From Neoceratodus forsteri (Eukaryota > Chordata > Ceratodontiformes > Ceratodontidae): a DNA stretch of 64,000 nt. The position numbers were made by a program, and so were the translations under genes. Shown here piece after piece: positions 22,310-33,615 of the stretch; positions within the stretch are counted from its first letter, which is position 1, and each line of letters starts with the position of its first letter. The notes under the pieces were generated by a model that did no database searches, had not been told where the DNA came from, and saw nothing but the letters and a program-made list of their open reading frames with translations. The stretch spans positions 1,802,160,967 through 1,802,224,966 of the forward strand of contig CM057450.1 of the NCBI GenBank assembly GCA_016271365.2. The letters are read 5' to 3'.

Positions 22310-22633
22310 CTAACATAGCAAGTCTGTGTGGAAAAGCCTTACACTAGCCATTGGCTACCTACTAACAGTAGAACCACAAAACACAACACCAATAAGAAAA
22401 CAGTATCACGTATTATTGTTAGGATAACCCTTGACAATCACTACTAAGGCCCCTCTGCCCAAAGACTCAAGTCCAGAGAGGGCCCAGCTACCAATTAACA
22501 AAAACAGAAACTATCTAGTTCCTAACCCAAGAAAGAAAAAAAGGGGGACTAGAAGTTAAACAGGCATGACACAATGATTGCACCAATTTGCCAACCCCAT
22601 ACCCAAGTAGGGATTCTGAGGGGTAGGAGGAGG
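22310..22633. other. Non-coding interval between B 3' ITR and ICR
   Basis: A-rich sequence with no gene, matching the same interval in A (20,460-20,700) and C (33,220-33,477). It probably belongs to the 3' untranslated part. Confidence 0.6.
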
Positions 22634-22740
22634 GTTGTCCTAATATAGCAAGACTCCATGAGAAGAAAAGCAATTACTAAGGTGAGTAATTTTTCTTCAA
22701 ACACCATAAAGTCTTGCTTATATTAGGACCTTTGCAGAAT
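22634..22740. repeat. B internal complementary region (ICR)
   Basis: GTCCTAATATAGCAAGACTC through AATTACTAAGGTGAGTAAT is the reverse complement of the left terminus. TTCAAACACCATAAAGTCTT through TATTAGGACC matches the reverse complement of the right terminus at 27,740-27,774. Confidence 0.88.
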
Positions 22741-22766
22741 GCACAGCAGTACCCCATGGAGGAGGG

Positions 22767-23760
22767 TCAGAACCTACTAGGAAATAGGCTCTGCAGGACA
22801 GCTGTGCCATGAGCATCTCTCCTGGACTGGGCGTCCAGGGAATAATGCTTAGTGAAAGTGTGGACTGTCTTCCAGGTAGCAGCTTGACAGATTTCCAAAA
22901 TGGGAATATCTCTAGTAGCCGCTAGAGATGCAGCTGTACCCTGGTGGGAATGAGCCCTCAGACCTGAGGCGGCTCCTCCTCCAGTTTTTGATAACAGAAC
23001 TGGATACAAGAGACAATCCACCTAGCAATCGACCTCCTAGTAGCAGGCCTCCCTTACCCACATCTCCATAGGTAAGGAAGGCTGGAGGATTGAACCTGTG
23101 ACCCTTGAGTACGATCCAAATAATAGCTAAGGGCTCTTTTACGTCCAAACTGTACAAGCTTCTCTCACCAGAAAAGGAGTGCTCAGTAAAAAAATACTGG
23201 AAGAGATGGATTGGTTAAGATGAAAATCTGAAACCACCTTAGGTAAAAACTTTCTGTTAGTCCTGAGGATCACTTTATCTCTGTGGAAGAAATGAAATCC
23301 TCTTCCACTGACAAAGGCTTGCAATTCACTTATCGCCTAGAAGTGATAGCCACTAGAAAACAGTTTTCCAAGTTAAGAACTTGAGATCTGCGAATCCAGA
23401 GGCTCAAGGGAGGTTGCATTAGCTGGGCAATGCAAATATTCGAAGTCCCATCAGGGGTTGGTTCCAAAAGGAGGATTAGTATAAGTAACCCTTTGAAAAA
23501 TTTGGCAAACACAGGGTGAGAAAAAGAGAAACTGGTTTTCCTGCAGAAATAAAACTGAAACAGCTGCCAAATGAACCTTTAAGGTAGCTGGTTTGAGAGC
23601 CTAAGGAATTTAAGTGGACCAGGTAGTCCAACAAAATAGGCAGGTCAGCTTGATTCGGGGTGATGCCTCTCAGAACCACAAAATGAGAATCTCTTCCATT
23701 TAAATTATAAAGTACTGGAGTGAAGGCTTTCTGGAGGCCTTCAAAATATCAAGACACCTT
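22767..23760 (-). pseudogene. B tyrosine recombinase, frameshifted
   Basis: Pieces in several frames: LVHLNSLGSQTSYL (23,600), SNICIAQLMQPPLSLW (23,440), VILRTNRKFLPKVVSDFHLN (23,270), then LRAHSHQGTAASLAATRDIP and FTKHYSLDAQSRRDAHGTAV (22,960-22,780). Box II reads HSHQG, so the His is kept but the second catalytic Arg is replaced by Gln. The Tyr nucleophile is present. The protein would be inactive even if frames were restored. Confidence 0.8.
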
Positions 23761-23789
23761 GAGAAAGGTGTAAATGAGCAAACTCTAAC

Positions 23790-25612
23790 TCCTCAAGAAC
23801 CAAGCCTTGAGGTGGAGGAGTTGAGATCCGGATACCACCTCCCCTGTGCACAGGTCAGCAGGTCGTGGAGCCTGGGCAAGGACAGGGAGGGTGGAATAAT
23901 AAGGGACAGAAGAAGAGGTACCAAGGCTGCCTGGCCCAGTCTGGAGCAATCAGAATCACCCTGCAAGGCTGAGGTTCTGATTTTTACTAAACCCTGAAGA
24001 GTAGAGGCAACGGAGGGAAAGCATAGAGGAACTCTTCCCTCCCAATCCAGCTGAAAGGCATCCAGGGGACTGACCCCAGAACTGGGGGCCTGCAGCAAAA
24101 CAGGGAAGTTTGTGGTTGTCTGGGGCTGCAAAAGATCTATCTGAGGAGTGCCCCAGCTGGCAAAGATTGACCCCAGCACTTGAGGTTCAGAGCCCATTCG
24201 TGATGGCCCTGAGAAATCCTGCTAAGGTCGCTAGGACATTGTCCTTCCTCGGGAGGTGAACCGCTATCAGAGAGGTGTTCAGGGAATAGGCCAGAGACCA
24301 CAACTTCATTGCTTCGGTGCATAGGGCTGAAGGCAGTGCCCCTTGCTTGTTGATGCCACCATTGTTGTGTATTGTCTGTCCTGACTTGAACAACTTTGTT
24401 CTGGACAGTTTCTAGAAAAAACCTGGAGAGCTAGGAAGACAGCTCTGAGCTCCAGCAGATTGATGTGAAGCAGAGATTCCTGAGGGACCAAACTCCCTGA
24501 GTTGAAAGGTCGCCCAGGTGAGCCCCCAACCCAACAGGGACGCATCCGTGGTGAGGATGAGGGAGAGGGACAGGAAGGAATGGGACCCCTGAGGACAGGT
24601 TGCTCCGATCCAGCCACCACTGGAGAGCTAGGATCAGAGTCTTGGTCACTGGGACCAATTTGGTAAGGGGGTCCCTCCTTTGAGACCAATAGGACCTCAA
24701 GTGGAACTGAATGTCCCTCATCTGAAATCTTGCCCTGGCACAACAGCTGTAGAGGCAGCCATGTGCCCAGGAGTTGCAGAAAGTGCCTTGCTGGTCGAGA
24801 GACCTGCATGGAGAAAAGAAGATGCCAGGGCAATGAGTTTGTCCACTCTTTCGGAGGAGGAATGCCCTGGCTAACTTTGTTTCAGCTCTGCACCTATAAA
24901 AGTTAGTACCTGAACTGGTTCGAGAACTGACTTTGGAACATTCAAGCAGGAACCCCAGAAAGGTGAGAGTTCCTGGGTGATTTGCAAGTGGAATTTTACC
25001 TGCTCTGATGACTGACCCACAATAAGCCAGTCGTCCAAGTAAGGAAACACAGCTATCCTTGTCTTCTTAAGTGGCCACTACTACAGCTAGACATTTTGTG
25101 AAAACTCTTGGAGCAGAAGTGAGTCCGAAGGGCATTGCCCTGAACTGGTAGTGCCCGAGGGCAGTTCGAACCTGAGGATACTTTCGGTGAGAGGCCCTGA
25201 TTAGAATATGGAAGTAGGCGTCCTTGAGGTCCAGGAAGCTAGCCAGTCCCTGGCCTCAAGGATGGCAAAATCATTCTAAAGTCAGCATTTTGAACTTTGG
25301 TTTTACAAGATGCTTGTTCAGAAATCTTAAATCCAAGATGGGCCCAGTCTCCTGTCTTTTTGGGGTCAGGAAGTACCTTGAGTAAGACCCTTGCTCTGGT
25401 GGCAAGGGGACCCTTTCCACTGCTTTGCAGTCAAGAGGAAACCTCCCATTTAAAGGCAGGGTTTCTAAAAGAGTTCTGAGGGAAAGTGCCTGGCTCTCAT
25501 CTTGGGAAACTGTTTGAAACTGAGAACCAAGCCTTGGCTTGACCACCTCCAGAACCCATTTGTCCGAGGTTAGGACAACCAGTTCTGGCAGAAATAAACC
25601 AGTCTGCCCCAC
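23790..25612 (-). pseudogene. B RT / RNase H / methyltransferase, frameshifted
   Basis: RT begins in frame 25,612-25,271 with YSRYFLTPKRQETGPILDLR and FLNKHLVKPKFKMLTL. The YLDD block is intact in sense near 25,040. RNase H remnants lie at 24,720-24,400 (GLGAHLGDLSTQGVWS). The methyltransferase is at 24,197-23,880, with ASWGTPQIDLLQPQ and DSDCSRLGQAALVPLLLS. Several shifts and stops are present. Confidence 0.8.
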
Positions 25613-27240
25613 GGTACAGGAGAGTCGACCCCAGACACCCCGTCAGGGTGCCTGCTTGGCAGGAGCAGCTTTAGGTTGGGGAGAGGGCCTGCCTGTGCCC
25701 GCCTGCCTCTGCCTCTGAAAAATCCTCTCTGTGCAAAAGCAGAAGAAGCCTGGAATTGGTAAAAAGGCCTATTGTAAGGCCTGCCCCTCTCCCTGGTGGC
25801 ATGCCTATGTTGAGTGGCATGCCTTTCCTTAGCTTGGGCACTTTTGTAAGTAGTTCTGTATTCATCCATCTTTTCATGTAATTTTCTGTTTGTTCTCCAA
25901 ACAGAGAATTTCCTATAACAGGAAAATCTATAGCCTTTGACTGGGTATCTTGGGACAGATTAGTGCATCTGAGCCATGCCAACCTCCGGAGAGCTACAGA
26001 AGTGGCCATGACCTAGAGGAAACATCATTAACATCAACAGCAGCATGAAATTGAACTTTAGGGGCTTCAATGCCATCAGCAGCCACCTGTTCCAACCTCA
26101 CTAGCCAGCTGGCCATGGGCCTCTTGCCACAACTGCAATATAGTGTCCCATCTAGATTTCAGATATCTAGCCACATAAGCCATATAATTAACCTGTCTGA
26201 GTCCCAAAGAAGCTGCCACATACTGTTTTCGCCATGGCATCAATCTTCCTGGAATCCTTATCAGGAGGATGTGAAGCCAGGGAATATAGCCTTTGTCACA
26301 GGCTGCAGCTTGCACCACACCTACATGACTACACTGTTCAGTAAGGAAGTCTGTATTAGGGCCTGACAACATATACCTTCTGTCCATTTTTTTATCTACA
26401 GGAGGGACAGAAAAAGGATTTTTAATCTTAGTGGTTTGTCTCTAAATGACTTATGTAAAGGAAGAGACAACCTTCTAGCCTCTGGAATATCCATCATTTC
26501 CACATAGTAGGCTCCTCTTGCTCATCCACAGCCTCTTCTAAGGGAGCTGGAGAGTTTCTGCTACTTTCTTATAAAATCTGAAATGAGATGGGGACTCAGA
26601 CAATAAAGGGGAGACTCAAAGTGGTTCTGTCTGAGAAATGTCCAGTTCTACTGGCACTTCCAGACCTTCCCAATCACAATTACAATCATCAAAATCTTCC
26701 TCCCCTCCTGTGGTTCATAAAAATCCCAACATCATAATCCTGAACCACTGGACCTGAGCGAGACCCCTTTTCCAACCAGAGAGGTTCAACAAGTCCCTGA
26801 GACAAAGACTGGACAATCTGTATGGCTTTAGCTATTTCTACAGCAGAAGGAGAGACAAAACTGGACTCCACACTAGCTGATTTCTTTGTCCTTTTTGCTT
26901 TGACTGGTTCCTCAGGACCAGCCTTTCTTTTGCCCGAGGAAGTATGGCCCTGGTCAGAGGGCACTCCCTCTGGTCCAGCCGTAGCTGGGCCGGGCTGGCC
27001 ATCCGGGTCAGCGGACTTTTTGGCCTCTCGTTCCCTGAGCCTGCCCAATCTCTTTTCCAGGGTGGCTGCAGGGAAATTCTTACATATCTGGCAGTCTGAC
27101 AGGAGGTGGTCAGCCCCCAGACAATAGACACAAGTGGTGTGTGGGTCAGCCTTGGCAAAGGCTTCCCCACAGACATCACAGTGTTGAAACCCAGTGGGCC
27201 TGGTTTTCTTTTGGGTTTCTCAGACATAATCCAGCCTAAC
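25570..27240 (-). pseudogene. B Gag, frameshifted
   Basis: The start MSEKPKRK near 27,227 is followed by a one-base loss in an A-run relative to A. In the corrected sense the zinc motif CVYCLGADHLLSDCQIC (27,145-27,095) is complete. Frame 27,048-26,689 has GRLREREAKKSADPDGQPG and VEIAKAIQIVQSLS. 26,387-26,076 has MDRRYMLSGPNTDFLTEQCS and SLGLRQVNYMAYVARYLKSR. 26,009-25,671 reads MATSVALRRLAWLRCTNLSQ. The end (25,869-25,700) is Gly/Arg/Phe-rich (FFRGRGRRAQ), a likely RNA-binding tail. Confidence 0.82.
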
Positions 27241-27774
27241 CAAACTTGTCCTTTGTTTCAGGCCTTGCCAGGACAAGACACCCTTATCGGTCCCTAACCG
27301 TGTCACGGGTATTTGAAAAAACACTTTTAATTGCAGGTTTTTAGGACCGATAAGAACCGGTACCTCACTCTAAATGCAAACAAAACAATTTTAAAGAAAC
27401 TGATCGGTTCAGGCGAAACCGATAATGAGTTTCCACACAGACTAAAATTATTTTACTACAGTTTACCAGATAGAGCTTTAAACGAAAACCGCGGTAATTT
27501 TAATCACTTTCGGTTAAATGAACCCATAAAAATACTTAAACCGTAAAAGCGAACGAAATGAAGGAGCTGGTCTCCGAGGCGTCTGTTCAGTGAAAGCCGA
27601 GTAAAGAAATCTGACAGTTTGGGATCAAACGACCCAGATAGAGCTTTCAATAAGCGCCCTCGCGCTGTGGAACTCCAGATTTCTCTGGAGTTAACTATTT
27701 CATCTCCGGAGCAGTCAAAAGCCAGGGACATACTGCAAAGGTCCTAATATAAGCAAGACTTCATGGTGTTTGAA
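27241..27774 (-). repeat. B 5' leader and 5' inverted terminal repeat
   Basis: 27,620-27,774 mirrors the 3' ITR. The leader (27,285-27,560) is AT-rich but studded with CGGTT/AACCG words (TTATCGGTCC, ACCGATAAGAACCGGT, GATCGGTTC, AAACCGATAA, CGCGGT, TTTCGGTTAA). The same words at the same places occur in A and C leaders. Confidence 0.75.
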
Positions 27775-29300
27775 CTTCCCTTCCCAATTGAGAACCAGGG
27801 CATCCAGGGGGACTGAGCCCAACACTGGGGGCCTGCAGCAAAAGAGTGGAAGTTGGTGATTGTCTGGGGCTGCAAAAAGATCTATCTGTGGGGTGCCCCA
27901 TCTGGAGAAGATCACCTTCAAAACCAGGGGATCCAGTGACCAATCGTGACGGCCCTGAGATATCCTGCTGAGAGCATCTGCCAGGACATTGTCCTTGCCT
28001 GGGAGGTGTACTGCTGTAAGAGAGGTGTTCAGGGAATAGGCAGAGACCATAACTTCATTGCTTCTGTGCACAACGCCATAGACTGAGTGCCCCCTTGCTT
28101 GTTGATATACCACATTGTGGTGGTACTGTCTGTCCTGATCTGAACTACTTTGTTCTGAACAGACTTGGAAAAAGCTTGAAGTGCTAGAAACACTGCTCTG
28201 AGTTCTAATAGATTGATGTGAAGCAGAGATTCCTGAGGGGACCACAACCCTTGGGTGGTCAGGCCTCCCAAGTGGGCTCCCAACCCCAAGAGGGAGGCAT
28301 CTGTAGTAGGATTAGAGAGTGAGACTGGTGACAAAAGAAACTCCTTGTCTTAGATTGTCCTGATCCTGCCACCACTGCAATGCTTGGATCAGGGTTTGAG
28401 TCACTGGATCAGTTTGGTCAGAGGATCCTTTCTGAGACCAAAGGCCCTCAAGTGGAACTGAATGTCCCTCATCTGAAATCTTGCTCCCTGCACCACTGCT
28501 GTAGAAGCAGCCATGTGCCCCAGGAGCTGCAGAAAATGCCTTGCTGGTCGAGACACCTGTAGGTGAATGAAGAGGCCAGTGTAATAACGGTCCTTGCCCT
28601 GTCCAGGGGAAGGAAGGCTCTTGCCTTTACTGTATCTAGCTCTGCTCCTATGAAGGTGAGAAGCTGTACAGGCTCTAGAACTGACTTTGAAAGATTCAGA
28701 AGGAAACCTAGAGAAGTGAGCAGTTGCTGAGTTATCTGTAGGTGTAACTTGACTTGGTCTGGGGACTGGCCTACTATGAGCTAGTCATCCAGGTATGGGA
28801 AGATGGAAATTCTTTTCCTTCTTAGGAAGGCAACTACCACTGCCAGGCATTTTGTGAACACCCTTGGAGCAGAGGATAGGCCGAAGGGCATTGCTCTGAA
28901 TTGGTAATGGCCTGAGGACAGCTCGAACCTGAGGTATTTTCAATGGGAGCTTCTGATGAGAATATGGAAATAGGCATCCTTGAGGTCCAGGGAGACTAGC
29001 CAGTCCCCTGGCCTTAGAGAGGGTAGAATTGTTCCCAGAGTCACCATTTTGAACTTTGGCTTTAAAAGGTGCTTGTTTAAATATCTGAGATCCAGGATGG
29101 GCCGCCATTCTCCTGTCTTTTTGGGGGTGAGGAAATACCTGGAGTAAAATCCTTTCCCTTTGTGTAGGGGTGGAACCCTTTCTACAGCTCTGAGAGCCAA
29201 GAGGGAAGAGACCTCTGCCTCTAGGGCAAGTGCCTCTGAAGGATTTGCAGGTGGAAGGATCTGGTTCTCATCTTTGAAATTTTTGAAGCTGAGAACCAGT
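27775..29300 (-). pseudogene. A RT / RNase H / methyltransferase N-terminal part
   Basis: RT opens with YSRYFLTPKKTGEWRPILDL and LVSLDLKDAYFHILI (29,200-28,940). The catalytic block reads PYLDD followed directly by a stop (TAG for TGG) near 28,783, so the protein would end there. RNase H follows with TTDASLLGLGAHLGGL, LLHINLLELRAVFLALQ and IRTDSTTTMWYINKQGG (28,334-28,029), then VHLPGKDNVLADALSR. The methyltransferase start is TPQIDLFAAPDNHQLPLFCC (27,930-27,820), cut by B. Confidence 0.85.
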
Positions 29301-29309
29301 CCTGGCTTA

Positions 29310-31029
29310 CTACTTCAGGACCCATTTGTCTGATGTTAAAGACATCCAGTCCTGGACAAAGTAAGCCAGCCTGCCCCGTACAGGTGGCGGAGAATCAGCC
29401 CTGGCAAACTCATCAGGGTGCCTGTTTGGCAGGGGCTTTAGGCTGAGGGGTGGAAGCAGGCCTGCTTGTACCCCGTCTGCCTCTCCCTCTAAAGAACCCC
29501 TATGAGCATAAGCAGAAGAGGAGGCCTGGGCTTGGTAGAAAGGACTATAAAAAGGCCTGCCCCTGCCCTTGGGATGCTGCCTCTGAGGAGTGGCTTGCCT
29601 TTCCTTGGCCTGAACAGTCCTATAGGTGGTCCTGTATTCATCCATTTTCTTCATGTAGTTCTCTGTTTGCTCCCCAAATAGAGAATTACCCACAACAGGA
29701 AAATCCATGGCCTTAGTCTGGGTATCCTGAGACAGGCTAGTACATCTGAGCCAAGCCATCCTGCGAAGGGCCACAGATGTAGCCATGACTCTAGATGAAA
29801 CATCATTGGAGTCCACTGCAGCATGGAATTGCACCTTGGATGCCTCAATACCATCCGCAGCTACCTGCTCCAGCTCCTTGGCAAGCTGGCCAGAGACCTG
29901 TTTAGCTAAAGCCATTACAGTGTCCCATCTAGATTTCTGATATCTAGCTGTATAGGCCATATAATTGGCCTGCCTGAGTCCCAAGGAAGCTGCCATGTAC
30001 TGTTTCTTTGCCATGGCATCAATCCTCCTAGAGTCCTTATCTGGGGTGTGTGAAGCCAAGGGTATATTTGCCTTATCACAGGCAGCAGCCTGCACTACTC
30101 CAACATGGCTACATTGCTGGGTAAGGAACTCTGTATCCGAGCCTGAAAGAGTATACCTCTTGTCCATTCTCTTAACCACAGGAGGTATAGAATTAGGAGT
30201 CTTTAAAATTTTTAATGTCTGTTTCCCAAAAGATTTGTGAAGGGGAATAGACAGCCTCCTGGACTCTGGGATATCCATCATTTCAACATAGTCAGGCTCC
30301 TCCTGGTCATCCACAGCTTCTTCCATAGGAAGCTGAAGGGTTTCAGCCACTTTCTTGTAAAACATGAAATGGAAGGGGGACTCAGAAAGCCTAGGAGGAG
30401 ACACTCCTGAAGGTCTGTCTGGGGAGATGTCCGGGTCAATGGGCACATCCAGACTTTCATAATCACATTCACTTTCCTCATACTCTCCTTCCTCCTCCTC
30501 CGGTTCATAAAATTCCTCTAAATCATAATCCGGAACCGGTGGAACCGGCTGAACTGAGCGCCTTCCGGATGGTGCCGGTTCGGTCGGAACCGGGGATAGC
30601 GACTGAACAATTTTTATCGCTTTGGCTATTTCATCAGCGTTTGGAGAAGAAACTTTTGGATCCACACCGGCTGATTTTTCCCTTCTTGTTCTCTTAACCG
30701 GAACAGACTCCTCGGAATTGGTTCTCCTTTAACCCGAAGAAGTTTTGCCCTGGTCAGAGGGCACTCTTTCTGGTTCGGTTGGAACCGAACCGGGCTGGCC
30801 ATCCGGGTCAGTGGACTTTTTGGCCTCCCTTTCTCTGAGCCTACCAACTCTTTTTTCTAGGGTAGCTGCAAGAAAATGTTTACAAATCTGGCAGTCTGAA
30901 TCAAGGTGGTCAAACCCCAGACAATAAACACAGGTGGTGTGGGGGGTCAGCCTTAGCAAAGACTTCCCCACACACACTACAGTGTTGAAACCCAGTGGGC
31001 CTGGTTTTTCTTTTGGGTTTCTCAGACAT
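29310..31029 (-). pseudogene. A Gag, one or two frameshifts
   Basis: The ATG at 31,029 opens MSEKPKRKTRPTGFQHC with a CSVCGE zinc pair, then an extra C in a C-run near 30,940 shifts the frame. The second zinc motif CVYCLGFDHLDSDCQIC is in frame 30,977-30,729. A 451-codon frame (30,665-29,310) covers the rest: MDPKVSSPNADEIAKAIKIV, an acidic EEEEGEYEESECDYE stretch, MDKRYTLSGSDTEFLTQQCS, and a Gly/Arg-rich end. It probably forms the particle and binds RNA; related to C Gag throughout. Confidence 0.88.
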
Positions 31030-31590
31030 GGCCAGTCCTAAACCAAACTTACCCTTTTTTCGGCAATCCGCCAGGCAAGACATTCTTATCGGTTCCTGAC
31101 CGTGTTACGGGTCGTGGAAAAAACCATAATAAAATCCATTTTTTTAGAACTGATAAGAAGTGGTAACCACACTCTAAAAGTAGAAGTAAAAATTTTTAAA
31201 CAACCTGATCGGTTCAAACCGAACTGATGACACGTTTACAAGTTCCACACAGAATACAAAACAATATAAACCTATCTAGTACTCATGAATACCACAGACA
31301 GAGACTGAACCGATAGGTTGCGGTTTAAATTCGGTCGAAAACCGAGAAAAACGGTACTTTAACCGACAAATTGAACCGAGCAAAGGAGAAATCTCCAGAG
31401 CGACTGTTCAGTGAGGCGGAGTAAAGAATCTGACGGTTTGAGTTCAAACAGCAACAGACAGAGTCTCAACCGAGCTCGAGCTCAGCGTTCCATGCCTGGC
31501 ACGGAAAGTTAACTCACATCTCCGGGGCAGTTCGAAGGTTGGGCCTCACTGCAAATTGTCAGAATACAGCAAGACTTCATGTTGTTTGAA
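31030..31590 (-). repeat. A 5' leader and 5' inverted terminal repeat
   Basis: 31,420-31,590 is the inverted partner of 20,261-20,430. The leader (31,080-31,400) carries clustered CGGTT/AACCG words in an AT-rich background. No reading frame is supported. Confidence 0.78.
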
Positions 31591-32620
31591 GGGGGGTTAT
31601 TAGTAGGGTGCTGCAGGGTTCAGTGTTAGGACCGGTCCTCTTCAATGTCTTTGTAAATGACATTGCAGAGGGACTGGAAGGAAAAGTATGTCTCTTTGCA
31701 GATGACACAAAGATCGGCAACAGAGTTGATGCACAAGGTGGGGTGGAAAGGATGAGAAGGGACTTGGCAAGGTTAGAGGAATGGTCAAATGTATGGCAGC
31801 TTAGATTTAATGCTAAGAAGTGCAAGGTAATGCACCTGGGAAACAAAAACCCAGGGGAAGAGTACACAATGGGGGGTGAGATACTAACAACAACAAAAAT
31901 GGAAAGGGACCTGGGGGTAGTCATATCAGATGACTTAAAGTTGGGCAAGCAATGTGAGAGGGCAGTAAGGAGGGCTGGGGGATACTGCAATGCATAGGGA
32001 GAAGCATCACCAGTAGAAAACAGGAAGTTGTTATTCCTCTGTACAGACAGCTGGTGAGAACCCATCTGGAGTACTGTGTGCAATTCTGGAGACCCAATCT
32101 CCGCAAAGACATAGACAAGATGGAAGCTGTCGAGAGGAGGGCAACTAAAATGGTGCAGGTTCTGCACCAGAAGACACATGAAGAGAGACTAAAGGAGCTT
32201 AATATGTATAGCCTCGAGGAAAGGAGGGAGAGGGGGGACATGATAGAAACTTTAACATATCTCAAGGGAATCAACAAAGTCCAAGAGGGAAGCATCTTTC
32301 AAAAAAAGAGGTGTGCAAGAACAAGGGGGCACAATTTGAAGATGGGGGTGGGGTGGCGGCTCAGAAGTAATGTAAGGAAGTATTTTTTTTCACAGAGAGG
32401 GTTGTGGATGCATGGAATGGCCTTCCGTAGGAGGTTGTGGAGTCAAAAACAGTGGTTGAATTCAAGCATGCATGGGACAGCCATAAGGTAATTCAAGGGG
32501 TGGGGGTAGAAAAAAGTAGGCTGCTGGTTAACTAGGATCTGCAGCTTATCCATTAGGTAGGGAAATGGGCAGACTGGGTGGGCCAAGCGGTCCTCATCTG
32601 CGGTCAAATTCTATGTTTCA
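31591..32620 (+). pseudogene. CR1-b reverse transcriptase, C-terminal piece and 3' tail
   Basis: Frame 31,608-31,997 reads LQGSVLGPVLFNVFVNDIAE, then VCLFADDTKIGNR with the catalytic FADD near 31,695, then WQLRFNAKKCKVMHLGNK and MERDLGVVISDDLKLGKQC. After a frameshift 32,054-32,490 gives RTHLEYCVQFWRPNLRKDID and MEAVERRATKMV, the conserved C-terminus of CR1 RT. The 3' untranslated end stops at ATTCTATGTTTC. The YxDD equivalent FADD is intact; frameshifts and the A insertion kill it. Confidence 0.9.
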
Positions 32621-33019
32621 GCCAGGACCTTAGCGGGGCAGACTCGAGCCCTGGAGGAGTGGTCCGATCTGGTGGAGCTGGAGCTACAGGAGTCCAGGGC
32701 AGTGCGGGGATCTGGACCTAACTTTCTCCCGGTGTTTGTCCCGGCGCTTATGGGCCTTCGAGAAAGATTCTCCCCTGGAGGAAGGTTCTTGGTCCATCCT
32801 TTTCAGTTTTTCTTCCAGAAGATACGCCTGAAGTGCCTTCTGACGGAGGATCCTGGTGCAGCTGTTGAACCCTTGGCAAAAGGTGCAGGCCTTGGTATGG
32901 TGGTCCGGGCCTAAGCACCGCACGCAGGAGGAATGGGGATCCATGAAAGGGATCTGTTTTCTGAGCACACTTGAAAAGCGTCCCTCGGCGAGAAGGGGTT
33001 GGAGGGGACATCAGGAGAA
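32621..33019 (-). pseudogene. D Gag N-terminal zinc-finger segment (between CR1-b and C)
   Basis: Frame 32,968-32,684 reads MLRKQIPFMDPHSSC and the zinc motif CVRCLGPDHHTKACTFC, then a Lys/Glu/Arg-rich helix (LQAYLLEEKLKRMDQE). This is the part of D Gag missing at 20,014. C interrupts it just upstream at 33,020, so D Gag is cut twice. Confidence 0.78.
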
Positions 33020-33219
33020 AAGAAAAAATTACTCACCTTAGTAATGTTGTTTCTTCTACTGGAGTCTTGCTGTATTCTGACAATAGCAGTGAGTCCCCAA
33101 CCTTCGAACTGCCCCGGAGATGAAAGAGTTAACTTTCCATGCCAGGCATGGAATGCTGAGCTCGAGCCTGGTTGAGACTCTGTCTGTTGCTGTTTAAACT
33201 CAAACCGTCAGATCTTTAT

Positions 33220-33477
33220 GAGCTAAACTCACCAAGGTCCTGTGTGGAAGCTGTAAACCTACACTAGCCAACTGGCTACTAAACATAAACACAAATTTTT
33301 TTTGGTCCCAAAACAAAGACTCAAGTCAGGAGACTCAAAAAATGAAAAACACAACACCCACTCACCCAAGAAAAGGGGTGAAAACAACAAGGTGGGGCAC
33401 CTACTGAGTGCCAACACTGCCACTGCCCACCCACATCCCAAAAACAGAGGTTCTGAGAGGAGAAGGCAGCGGGGGAG
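33220..33477. other. Non-coding interval between C 3' ITR and ICR
   Basis: This matches the same interval in A closely (for example GGTCCCAAAACAAAGACTCA). No gene is seen. Confidence 0.6.
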
Positions 33478-33578
33478 GTCAGAATACAGCAAGACTCCAT
33501 TAGAAGAAACAACATTACTAAGGTGAGTAATTTTTTCTTCAAACAACATGAAGTCTTGCTGTATTCTGACAATAGCAG
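33478..33578. repeat. C internal complementary region (ICR)
   Basis: The first half through AAGGTGAGTAAT is complementary to the left terminus at 33,028-33,080. The second half CAAACAACATGAAGTCTTGC through TGTATTCTGACAATAGCAG is complementary to the right terminus at 39,810-39,845. Confidence 0.9.
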
Positions 33579-33615
33579 ACTACCAAGCAGTACCTCCATG
33601 GAGGAGGGACAGAAC

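Larger units (their letters stand above)
22108..27774 (-). mobile_element. DIRS-type retrotransposon B
   Basis: B is complete from the left end ATTACCACCTTAGTAATTGC to the right end AGACTTCATGGTGTTTGAA. It has inverted terminal repeats (22,108-22,310 and 27,620-27,774, with TCCGGAGATGAAATAGTTAA and AGCGCCCTCGCG in opposite sense), an ICR, YR, RT-RNase H-methyltransferase and Gag. It is about 5.67 kb long, within a few bases of A without its guest. It is related to A and C but is a separate subfamily with different terminal sequence (CCTAATAT). It is the innermost layer of the nest and yet has more frameshifts than C. Confidence 0.9.
20261..31590 (-). mobile_element. DIRS-type retrotransposon A (interrupted by B)
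   Basis: The left end starts ACTCACCTTAGTAATG near 20,266 and the right end finishes ACTTCATGTTGTTTGAA at 31,590. The two share about 160 bp of inverted terminal repeat (TTGCTGTATTCTGACAATTT and GCTGTATTCTGACAATTTGC, then CCATGCCAGGCATGGAA). The ICR is at 20,703-20,791. Without B the element is about 5.66 kb. It lies inside CR1-b, whose RT code flanks it on both sides, and no target duplication is evident. C is a close relative. Confidence 0.92.
20015..32620 (+). mobile_element. CR1-b LINE, 5'-truncated, split by DIRS element A
   Basis: A plus-strand CR1 fragment in two pieces: 20,015-20,260 and 31,591-32,620. The RT reading stops at NGVLSEK and resumes as GVISRVLQGSVLGPVLFN, which fits one protein cut by A. 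The 3' end carries GTGGGCCAAGCGGTCCTCAT and finishes ATTCTATGTTTC at 32,611-32,620, a typical CR1 tail. The 5' edge is uncertain by about 15 bases. It interrupts the Gag of D on the opposite strand. Confidence 0.88.
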
